From Myxococcota bacterium (GTDB taxonomy: Bacteria; Myxococcota_A; Polyangia; JAAYKL01): a stretch of 55,496 nucleotides of DNA. Positions 19,571 to 26,942 of the stretch are shown one piece after another (the first letter of the stretch is position 1; each line of letters starts with the position of its first letter). Position numbers and translations under genes: made by a program. The DNA is taken from positions 1-55,496 of the forward strand of contig JANQET010000036.1 in assembly GCA_028278265.1 (NCBI GenBank), in the 5' to 3' direction. The notes beneath the pieces are model-generated. The model saw nothing but the letters and a program-made list of their open reading frames with translations, was not told where the DNA came from and ran no database searches.

Positions 19571-20905
19571 ATGGACTACAAATTGTTTGCAGAAGATTGT
19601 GTGAAAAAAGCCCTGGCTCAAGGCGCCGATGCGGCAGAAGTGTATCTCGAAGCGGATCGAGGTCTGAGCGTAGAGGTTAGAAACGGCGATCTAGAGACAA
19701 TCGAGGAAGCCACCACCGGGGGAGCCGGTTTCCGGGTTTTTATAAGTGGTCGAATGGCCTTCTCGAGTTGCAACGACTTCTCTGATCGGGCCGTGCAAAA
19801 TGCGATTAAAAGTGCCGTAGGGATGGCTAAAGTAACCACGGCCGACAAAGCGAACGGCCTGCCGGACAACCAGGGGTTGACCGATGTTGAGGGTCTTTGG
19901 GATCCATCTGTGAGAGATATCCCGATGGATAAAAAGATTGAGCTGGCCAAGAACGCCGAACAACAGGCGATGAAGGATTCGCGGGTCACCAAAAGCGCTG
20001 GTTCTTCCTATTTCGAGAACGCCAGTGAAATCGTCCTCGCCAACTCCAACGGGCTATTGAAAAGCTATCAGACATCAAACTGCGGATTTGGTGTCCACGT
20101 GGTCGCTGAAAAGGGGGAACAGAAATGCTCCGGTGGCGAATACTGCATGCGACGGTTTTTTTCAGATTTTGAATCCACGGCAGTCGTTGGTGGCAAAGCC
20201 GCTGAAAAAGCATATGAAATGTTGGATCCGCAGAAGATCAATACTCAAAAAGCAGCGGTCATTTTTCACCCGGACGTGGCCCGATCGATTCTCGGGGGAA
20301 TACTCGCGGCGATTAATGGTGAGCGGGTTCAACAGGGAGCCAGCTTTCTCGGTGACAAGCGCGGTGCGCGCATCGGCTCCGATAAGATAACCATTATCGA
20401 CGATGGTCTCAGACCCAAGGGGCTCGCCAGCAAACCCTTTGACGGCGAGGGCGTGCCCACCCAGCGACGCACCGTTGTCGATAGGGGAATCCTCAAGGGA
20501 TTCATGTACAATACCATTGTGGCCAATCGCGCGGGGAAGAAGAGCACGGGCAATGGCTCACGGCGCGGGTTCGCCAGCCTGCCGAGTATCGGATCTCATA
20601 ATTTTTACCTGGCTGCCGGAGATGCGAGTCCAGAGGATATTGTCCAGTCCACCACACGCGGTTTGTTCCTCAAGGGTGTCACCGGCTACGGCATCAACCC
20701 GGTGAATGGAAACTTCAGCGGGGGCGCTCAGGGATTCTGGATCGAAGACGGAAAAATCAAATTCCCGGTAAAAGGGATCACCATTGCGGGTTCTGCGTTT
20801 GATATGTTCGGCAAAATCGACGCCGTCGGAACAGATCTGGATTTGAACCGGAGATTCGCAGCCCCCACATTTCGCATCTCCGAAATGCAAATCGGCGGCG
20901 AGTAA
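19571..20905 (+). CDS. PmbA/TldE-family protein
   Basis: A 444-residue TldD/PmbA-family protein, partner type of the upstream gene. It has the N-terminal A-E-V-Y-L-E strand and the C-terminal G-I-x-I-A-G-S-A-F-D segment typical of PmbA/TldE, and lacks the H-E-x-x-G-H zinc motif, as expected for the non-catalytic subunit. No signal peptide is visible, so it would stay in the cytoplasm while the neighbouring TldD homologue appears to be exported; this mismatch is odd. Its ribosome binding site is GAGGAGAGGAG, about 10 bases before ATG 19571. Confidence 0.9.
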   Translation: MDYKLFAEDCVKKALAQGADAAEVYLEADRGLSVEVRNGDLETIEEATTGGAGFRVFISGRMAFSSCNDFSDRAVQNAIKSAVGMAKVTTADKANGLPDNQGLTDVEGLWDPSVRDIPMDKKIELAKNAEQQAMKDSRVTKSAGSSYFENASEIVLANSNGLLKSYQTSNCGFGVHVVAEKGEQKCSGGEYCMRRFFSDFESTAVVGGKAAEKAYEMLDPQKINTQKAAVIFHPDVARSILGGILAAINGERVQQGASFLGDKRGARIGSDKITIIDDGLRPKGLASKPFDGEGVPTQRRTVVDRGILKGFMYNTIVANRAGKKSTGNGSRRGFASLPSIGSHNFYLAAGDASPEDIVQSTTRGLFLKGVTGYGINPVNGNFSGGAQGFWIEDGKIKFPVKGITIAGSAFDMFGKIDAVGTDLDLNRRFAAPTFRISEMQIGGE

Positions 20906-20955
20906 ACCTCAATTGAGTTTGATCAGCCTCCTCAGTGCACTCGGCCAACCACCGC

Positions 20956-21825
20956 TTAATGAAGGTGCCCGTCGGCGATGAACTGCACCCGGCCGCCCAC
21001 TTGAATCCGAATTCGATCGGCCGTCCGGCCGGCCTTTAGGTGCAGCTGGGAGGGGCGCCCCAATTCGATGCCCTGTTCCACTCGAATATCAATGGTGTCG
21101 GACTGAAAATAGCGATGGTGGACCAGATACCCGGCCAAACAGCTGTTGGCACTGCCAGTGGCCGGATCTTCGGGAATATTGACCAAGGGACAGAACACGC
21201 GCACGTGGAGCTGAGCGTCCGGCCCCACCGTTTCGGGACAGAAGGTCAGCATCGTTTTGCCGATGTCGGTGGTTCGGGCGAGCGCCACGACTTTCTCCTC
21301 AGATACCCGGATCGCTTGCGCTGCTCGCAGGGTTTTGAGTGGGACGATCAGAGTGGGCAGTCCGGTTGACACAACCTGAATCGGAAAACGGGTGTCAACA
21401 GCATCTGCTGCCAGCCCTAACACATCGATCACCGACGCTGGGGGCAGCTGATTGCCAAACTCGGGCGCCCGGGTGGTCATCGTGGCAGCGCCATCGTCGG
21501 CAAAGGCCACCGGAATCGATCCGACCTCGAGGTCAAGGGTGACCGATGACGGTTCATCGGTACGCAGCAGATTGCGAATCACCCAAGCTGTGCCCACCGT
21601 GGGATGGCCGGCAAAGGGAACCTCTTCTGCCGGGGTAAAAATGCGCACTGGATAGCTTCCGTCGCCGCCGGGTTGGCCTGTGATGAAGGTGGTTTCGGAG
21701 AAGTTGAACTCCCGGGTTATCCGCTGCATTTGATCAGTGGAGAGGGATTGGGCGTCCGGCACCACCGCGAGCTGGTTGCCAGCGTACTTTTCCTCGGCAA
21801 AGACGTCTACAATGTAGTATTTCAT
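20956..21825 (-). CDS. PhzF-family isomerase/epimerase-like protein
   Basis: A 289-residue protein of the PhzF/diaminopimelate-epimerase fold. Visible features are the N-terminal Y-I-V-D-V-F-A, G-N-Q-L-A-V-V, the catalytic-position Glu in N-F-S-E-T-T-F (Glu44), P-F-A-G-H-P-T-V-G-T and the C-terminal D-P-A-T-G-S-A-N motif. The family includes PhzF of phenazine synthesis, but most members are isomerases of unknown substrate, and no phenazine genes are nearby. ATG 21825 is chosen because GGGAGGA lies just upstream; the frame extends 33 bases further without such a signal. It is convergent with the pmbA-like gene. Confidence 0.88.
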   Translation of the reverse strand: MKYYIVDVFAEEKYAGNQLAVVPDAQSLSTDQMQRITREFNFSETTFITGQPGGDGSYPVRIFTPAEEVPFAGHPTVGTAWVIRNLLRTDEPSSVTLDLEVGSIPVAFADDGAATMTTRAPEFGNQLPPASVIDVLGLAADAVDTRFPIQVVSTGLPTLIVPLKTLRAAQAIRVSEEKVVALARTTDIGKTMLTFCPETVGPDAQLHVRVFCPLVNIPEDPATGSANSCLAGYLVHHRYFQSDTIDIRVEQGIELGRPSQLHLKAGRTADRIRIQVGGRVQFIADGHLH

Positions 21826-22420
21826 CTCGATTCCTCCCGCGAGAAGAGAGCTCGCCAATCAAGCACGTTTCAACCCGACAGTGTCATCGCTGAACAAGTC
21901 CTGTCAACTGCCCGCTTGAGGCGTTTAATTCGGCATCTGTAAAGTTGGCACTGTTGAAGAATTCATCGTACGGTATCACTCAGCGCTATTTCGAAGACCA
22001 TCTGAAGAAGCCCAATACATGCTGATGGAGTAAGAACATGCCATCGGTCAAATGGGAGCCAACGGTGCGGTCGCAGTGCCCCTCCTAGTCGAATCATTGA
22101 AGCCACAGTATGAACATCCCCTTCACCCCGAATGACCTCGGAAGAATGAGTGCACCTGGATCGCTACACCTGTACCTTTTTTTCAACAGTTCGACATATT
22201 TGGAAGCGCCGTCCGATGAAAACCGTTCGGCCAACTATTCCCCCATCTCTGTCGACGGGCGCAAGCCTGGACCGGTCCATGGCATAAAAAATGCAATTCT
22301 ACGATACCCGAAAGTGTACGAACCAGCTGTGGATGACTTGATAAATTTCTCGACCATTCCCCACTTTTGGGGTGCACCCTTTTTTTGCTTGAGCGATGGA
22401 CCGCTTAAAGGAGTATCAAG
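21826..22420. other. Gene-poor stretch with a HEAT-repeat relic
   Basis: About 600 bases with no intact gene. Part of it (22034-22135) looks like a HEAT-repeat relic, annotated separately. A frame at 22110-22511 overlaps the next real gene and has no family features. Just before the next gene a short C4/G4 inverted repeat (22359-22372) and a T-run (22380-22386) could be a weak terminator of whatever was upstream. Confidence 0.45.
22034..22135 (+). pseudogene. Fragment resembling a HEAT/PBS-lyase repeat
   Basis: One frame, bounded by in-frame TAA at 22031 and TGA at 22133, reads H-A-I-G-Q-M-G-A-N-G-A-V-A-V-P-L-L-V-E-S (about 22037-22096). This is the classic A-L-G-x-x-G-x-x-A-V-P-x-L-x-x-x-L pattern of a HEAT repeat. 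It has no start and the frame before it is interrupted. It is probably the relic of a lost HEAT-repeat gene; a chance match over one repeat is possible. Confidence 0.4.
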
Positions 22421-23200
22421 ATGTTTCTCAGAATTTCTGACCATTATCCGATTAACATTGACCGCTCGCCACTGCTCGGAGTCTTGTTGTCGCTCTCTTT
22501 TTGTGGATTGATCGGTTGTTCCGAAGTCCTTCCGCCCGCTTCCATGTCCTTTTCCAAGTACGCCCACCTACCGGAAAACCACCATCAAAACCGCGGTAAA
22601 GTCGGCTTCTCCACCGGCGCAGCGGTTATCGGCGTCGAAACCACCAATCCGGATGACCTGTCAAACGAGGACCCCGACACCGAATACGCCAAATCACTTT
22701 GGCTGTTTCCCGTTGAGGGCTACGCCAGCAATTGGGCCTATGACCGATACGATATATTCCTCTCGGCGAACTCCGGAGGGATGCTCGGGCTGGAAGGCAA
22801 CGCGATTATCGGTGAAACCGAAAAGTACCGCCTTGGTTTCGTACACGGAGTGGGAGGGGGCTTGGCGATGAGTTTCGGCGATCGATCCAGCGATGGGGTG
22901 GTCTTCTACTCGGCGGGTGCAGGCCTCGCCGGCCAGTACAACACGAGCCCAAACGGTGCCGTCATCTTCGGGGCCAAGTACACCTATAGCAGCTACGCGG
23001 TCACCGACGACAACGACGACGTGGACAGCGACGACGAAGCAACCCATTTCATCAACGGCGGCCTCGGATTTCTCGTGGTCAGCGGGGCGCTGCAGGTCAC
23101 ACCTGAGTTGCTCTTTACGTGGGGAGTGACAAAAGATGGATCCGAAACGGACAACATGTGGATCATCATGCCGTCGATCACTCTCTCCGCAGGGTACTGA
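22421..23200 (+). CDS. Envelope lipoprotein of unknown function, barrel-like
   Basis: A 259-residue exported protein. The signal is long, with a 15-residue leader before the hydrophobic core and lipobox G-L-I-G-C (Cys33). The mature part has alternating Gly/aromatic strands (G-F-V-H-G-V-G-G-G-L-A-M, A-G-A-G-L-A-G-Q-Y, G-A-K-Y-T-Y-S-S-Y) and ends S-I-T-L-S-A-G-Y, giving a small outer-membrane-barrel impression, though a lipidated barrel would be unusual. An acidic loop (D-D-N-D-D-V-D-S-D-D-E) interrupts it. The start has AAAGGAG upstream. Function unknown. Confidence 0.75.
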   Translation: MFLRISDHYPINIDRSPLLGVLLSLSFCGLIGCSEVLPPASMSFSKYAHLPENHHQNRGKVGFSTGAAVIGVETTNPDDLSNEDPDTEYAKSLWLFPVEGYASNWAYDRYDIFLSANSGGMLGLEGNAIIGETEKYRLGFVHGVGGGLAMSFGDRSSDGVVFYSAGAGLAGQYNTSPNGAVIFGAKYTYSSYAVTDDNDDVDSDDEATHFINGGLGFLVVSGALQVTPELLFTWGVTKDGSETDNMWIIMPSITLSAGY

Positions 23201-23586
23201 GTCAAATTGCGAACAGTCCACTGAACAGTCATCGAAAAAATGGGACAGCTGATCATCATCGATGACCCATCTTCGGTATTGGGTCCATTGGGACAGGGTT
23301 GTTCTTTTCGCGGGATCCCCGCCGACTCGTCCCATCCATCAGCCCCCGCCGGTCGAGAAGTAAGCAACAAGCGATAGTGAGAATGCCCAGGGCGAGAAGG
23401 CTGTTGTCGTCGAATTCGTTCGTATGACAAACATAAAAACCCGGCGGTGAAACCGGTCGATCTAGCGCTTGACAACCCTGTCGCCACCGATAAAAGCAGG
23501 TTGGGATTCTAGAAGGGTATTTCAAGGCACAACGGTACTCTCGTAGGCAAAAAACGCGAGAGTCCACCACACCAAGGAGAAAGAGG
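23201..23586. other. Intergenic region upstream of the Sec-thioredoxin gene
   Basis: About 385 bases with no gene that I accept. TTGACA at 23469-23474 and TAAAAG at 23491-23496 (16-base spacing) are a weak promoter candidate for the following gene. A minus-strand frame here has a hydrophobic run but no other support. Confidence 0.4.
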
Positions 23587-24546
23587 ATGAAACAACAGGA
23601 GATGAGAGGCTGGCGATTCATTCAGCTTGTCGGGATCGTCGCTCTGTTAATGGGCTGGGTTGTCACCTGTGGCGGTGGCGGCGAGGTCGACGGGGACGAC
23701 GATTCGGCAGGTGATGCAGATGCCGATAGTGACGGGGATGGCGATGGGGATTCAGATGGGGACTCAGACGGGGATGCCGATGGTGACTCGGATGGAGACA
23801 GCGACGGCGACTCGGATTCGGATGGAGACGGAGACAGTGACTCGGACAGTGACGCTGATTCGGATGCGGACTCGGACTCCGATGCCGATTCGGACAGTGA
23901 TGCTGATTCAGATGCGGACTCGGATGCCGATGCTGATTCAGACAGCGATGCCGATTCGGATGCGGACAGTGATTCCGATTCTGACTCGGACAGCGATACC
24001 GATGAGTGTCCGGATTATCCGGACGGCCCCTACGCCTGGTACAAGGACTACACTGTCCCGTCCACCACTGAGTTTCCTGCGATGTACGGGCCCGACGGTG
24101 AAGAGGTTCAGCTGAGCATGTGCGATGTCTGGGAGAACCACGAGACGGTGAAAGCGTTGGTCTTCCTCATCGGCTCAACAGACTGACCGAACTGTCCTGC
24201 TCGGTTCGAGCAGCTACAAGGCATTGAGAGCGACATTCAAGACGAAAACGCAGAGATCATTGGCTGGTACTGGAAGAAAGCGCTCAGCGCAAATGAGATG
24301 TACACACTTGAAGAAGTCAGTGCGGTAATCGACGACTACGGATTCACAAGCAGCTGGCGGGCGAACGACAACGACGCCCAGGACATGTGGAACGCATCTG
24401 ATCCGGAGAACCCCGATACCTACCTCTGGGCAGCACTGCCAAACGTGTTCATTCTGCACACCGGCACGATGAAGATCACCAAGACCCAGGATATCGACGG
24501 CAATATCGATGTTCTCGCTGAGGTCACGGCGATCAACAACGAATAG
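23587..24546 (+). CDS. Putative selenoprotein: thioredoxin-fold lipoprotein with U-P-N-C active site
   Basis: Read as one 319-residue gene with in-frame TGA (24184-24186) as selenocysteine 200. A signal peptide with lipobox W-V-V-T-C (Cys28) is followed by a ~100-residue Asp-rich linker and then a thioredoxin/redoxin-like domain: Y-P-D-G-P-Y-A, strand [10 protein letters not shown], then U-P-N-C (U200, Cys203), helix R-F-E-Q-L-Q, strand A-E-I-I-G-W-Y-W, and L-P-N-V-F-I-L-H with the cis-Pro strand and T-G-T-M-K turn. The fold is complete only if the TGA is read through. The frame runs on without a shift to TAG 24546, and a 7-bp hairpin follows the TGA. ATG 23587 has AAGGAG upstream. The alternative is a recent nonsense mutation at exactly the redox position. 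It would act as a thiol/selenol redox protein outside the inner membrane. Confidence 0.8.
23692..24003 (+). repeat. Asp-Ser/Asp-Gly/Asp-Ala linker repeat of the Sec-thioredoxin
   Basis: A six-base periodic tract encoding about 100 residues of alternating Asp with Ser, Gly or Ala, between the lipid anchor and the redox domain. It would let the domain reach far from the membrane. Confidence 0.9.
24184..24213 (+). promoter_or_regulatory. Candidate bacterial SECIS element (thioredoxin-like gene)
   Basis: The TGA (24184-24186) is followed by a perfect inverted repeat, 24197-24203 with 24207-24213, giving a 7-bp stem with a GTT loop, or a 6-bp stem with a GGTTC loop. The loop begins 16-17 nt after the TGA and has a G in its first two positions. 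This is the spacing and loop composition I recall for SelB-binding bacterial SECIS hairpins. No folding energy was computed. Confidence 0.65.
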
Positions 24547-24569
24547 ACCCCCGGCAGAACCGGTTTCCT

Positions 24570-26681
24570 CTACATCGAGACCACGAAATTGGCTTCCAAA
24601 ACGGCAGTGGTTGCATACTCGTATGCGCCCAGGTCCGAGAACCAGTCGCATTCGGGCATTCCGGTGGTCTCGCAGTTGTCGACTTCGGCAATGTCGACCC
24701 GCCCGGTACCTTCCAAATCGCTGGGGGGTGCGCTCGAGTCGATTCCCTGATCGATGCAGGGAGAGGTGTCCAACAGGTGATAATCGGCGTCCATGCTGAC
24801 CACGTCGGCGGGCCATTTGTCGACCCGTGTACCCACTTCCGCGGGGCTGTCCAGCTCCGGGACAAAGGTGATCGTGCCCATTGCGACATGGGTTACGGTG
24901 CGCCAAATCCCGTCATCACCGATCTCTATCTTGTCATCGACGGCGAACACCGGTGCATAGTAGGCCGGGGTTTCGATGATTCCCGTTTCGGCAATTGCCT
25001 CATCCACCATCCGCGTCAACACCGGTGCATTGATCAGCATCGGATCGCCGTCCAGATTCCCGGATCCACAATCCGCACCGGCGACAATGGCGCACCCTCC
25101 CTCGATCAGCGTGTACGAAATCCGCGGTTCAGCACTCCCCTTGTTGTAGATGTGCGGCTCATACTCCTCAGCGGTGTTCCCGTAGAATAGACTGTTGACA
25201 ATCGTCGGATGGCACCCGTCCGCATTGTACATCGCACCCCCGGAAGCAGAACAGGCAGAATTGGCCGCAAATGTGCAATTGATGAAATCGGGCGCCGCGG
25301 AAAAACCGATGTGCACCGCGCCTCCGATATAACCGGCTGTGTTGCCCTCAAAGAGACAATTAACGATTGTTGGCGATGCTTGTGACATATCGATCGCGCC
25401 GCCCCCCTGCAGGGATGCATTACCGTGAAATCGACAGTTGTGGACGGACGATTCCCCCAAATCGCTCTCCCCTTGGGAGTAGAGCGCACCGCCATAGGAC
25501 TCACAGACATTGCGATCAAAAGTTGAGTTTTGGATATCGAATAGGGTGCCGTTGAAGTAGAGCGCGCCGCCCTGGTGACGACCCCGGTTCTGCTCGATTA
25601 CCGTTTCGTACAGCTGCAGACTTCCCCCGTGCATGGCAATGGCACCGCCGAACCCGCCGCGATTGTTTTTGAACTGACATTCATTAACGGTCAGCGTCGG
25701 TCCGTGGCCCAAAATGGCGCCCCCGTCTGCACTGCCGTCGGGAGCCGTGAAATTGTCCTCAAAGCTGCAGTTGGTCAGCGTGAGGGTCGCCTCCTCGGCC
25801 AGGTACAGCCCTGCCCCCAGTTGGCCGTAATTCTGCACAAATGTGCAATTGGCCACGGTGAGGCTGTGCTCCATGGCGTTGAGTCCACCGCCCCGTTCTT
25901 GATTGTAGACGCCTCCGTTGGCCCGTCCCATGGTGATGACAAACCCGTCCACCACACCTGAGTCTGCCTGAACCGCCCCGCGGATCACATTGTACGCGTT
26001 GTCATCGTCGAGCACGCCGTTCAGGTCGATATCACCGCTGAGAATGGTGGGATGATCGACCCAGTTTCGCTCGGCCAAGGTGGTCTCGGTCCCTTCGAAT
26101 CCGCCGTAGAGGATCGTCCCCGGGCTGAGCGCAATGGTCTGCGAACGGGCATCGCCTTCGACCACTTCCACCGTGGGGTAGTATGTCCCCTGAGCCACCC
26201 AAATCTCACAGTCCTCAATCCCCGTCTCTTCAGCGGTCCGGATTGCCTCCTGAACCGTTCGTTTGGCGTGGTTCCAGGAGGATCCATCGTTTTCATCATC
26301 ATCTCCGGTTACAGTGACGTAAATCGGGCAACTGGGTAGCGGCTCGGTTTGAGAATCCGAATCCGCATCGGTATCGGTGTCCGAATCCGCATCGGTATCG
26401 GTGTCCGAATCCGCATCGGTGTCTGTATCGGTATCCGCGTCCGAATCCGTGTCCGTATCCGCATCGGTATCTGTATCCATGTCCCCATCGGAATCGGTGT
26501 CTGTATCGGTATCAGTATCCGAATCGGTGTCTGCGTCGGTGTCTGCGTCAGTGTCGGTGTCCGCATCGGTGTCAGTGTCTGTATCAGCATCTCCACCGCT
26601 ATCGTCACCATCGTCACCACACCCACTCGCAGAAAACCAACAGCACACTGCCAGTAAGACCAAACAACTGTTTCGTTGCAT
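24570..26681 (-). CDS. Right-handed beta-helix surface lipoprotein with acidic linker
   Basis: A 703-residue exported protein. The lipobox is S-A-S-G-C (Cys21), followed by an Asp-rich linker of about 85 residues. From about 115 on there is a Pmp/parallel-beta-helix pattern: W-V-A-Q-G-T-Y-Y-P-T, I-L-Y-G-G-F-E-G-T-E-T, I-L-S-G-D-I-D-L-N-G, then repeated turns of the N-C-x-F-x-x-N / G-G-A-I/L-Y type. It ends L-D-T-S-P-C-I-D-Q-G and D-L-G-A-Y-E-Y, typical of the end of such helices. Adhesin or polysaccharide-binding roles are usual guesses. It is convergent with the Sec-thioredoxin gene, 23 bases apart. The ribosome binding site is GGAGGA. Confidence 0.88.
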   Translation of the reverse strand: MQRNSCLVLLAVCCWFSASGCGDDGDDSGGDADTDTDTDADTDTDADTDADTDSDTDTDTDTDSDGDMDTDTDADTDTDSDADTDTDTDADSDTDTDADSDTDTDADSDSQTEPLPSCPIYVTVTGDDDENDGSSWNHAKRTVQEAIRTAEETGIEDCEIWVAQGTYYPTVEVVEGDARSQTIALSPGTILYGGFEGTETTLAERNWVDHPTILSGDIDLNGVLDDDNAYNVIRGAVQADSGVVDGFVITMGRANGGVYNQERGGGLNAMEHSLTVANCTFVQNYGQLGAGLYLAEEATLTLTNCSFEDNFTAPDGSADGGAILGHGPTLTVNECQFKNNRGGFGGAIAMHGGSLQLYETVIEQNRGRHQGGALYFNGTLFDIQNSTFDRNVCESYGGALYSQGESDLGESSVHNCRFHGNASLQGGGAIDMSQASPTIVNCLFEGNTAGYIGGAVHIGFSAAPDFINCTFAANSACSASGGAMYNADGCHPTIVNSLFYGNTAEEYEPHIYNKGSAEPRISYTLIEGGCAIVAGADCGSGNLDGDPMLINAPVLTRMVDEAIAETGIIETPAYYAPVFAVDDKIEIGDDGIWRTVTHVAMGTITFVPELDSPAEVGTRVDKWPADVVSMDADYHLLDTSPCIDQGIDSSAPPSDLEGTGRVDIAEVDNCETTGMPECDWFSDLGAYEYATTAVLEANFVVSM
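26353..26616 (-). repeat. Asp-Thr/Asp-Ser linker repeat of the beta-helix protein
   Basis: A minus-strand six-base periodic tract, mostly Asp-Thr, Asp-Ser and Asp-Ala, about 88 residues, placed like the other linkers in this window. Confidence 0.88.
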
Positions 26682-26942
26682 TGTATTTTCCTCCGTTGGA
26701 CCATCTCGGGCGATTATCGCTGAACGATACTATAGCACAATTGGCCCGGGATGAATCGCCCTGCAACCGTTGCGCTGTGCAGCGTTTACCATGGCACAAT
26801 GTGGCACAATTGAATGTGGTAAAATTTTACACAACCATCCAATAATAAAAGACAAAATTAATCTGACCCTCTCCCGAACCAACTGGCACACAACCTGCAG
26901 AAAAACGAACGCGGCACACCACTTTCGTCAAGGAGAAATGCC

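Noticed and set aside
22359-22386. Short C4/G4 inverted repeat followed by a T-run as a terminator
   Set aside because: The stem is only about four pairs and the element lies just before a gene start; too weak to annotate on its own.
22110-22511. 133-codon plus-strand frame before the 22421 lipoprotein gene
   Set aside because: It overlaps the start of a gene with a clear ribosome binding site and signal peptide, has no family features and no signal of its own.
23256-23621. Minus-strand frame with a hydrophobic run followed by D-R-R, like a C-terminal sorting tail
   Set aside because: No folded domain precedes it, it overlaps the start of the Sec-thioredoxin gene and has no ribosome binding site.
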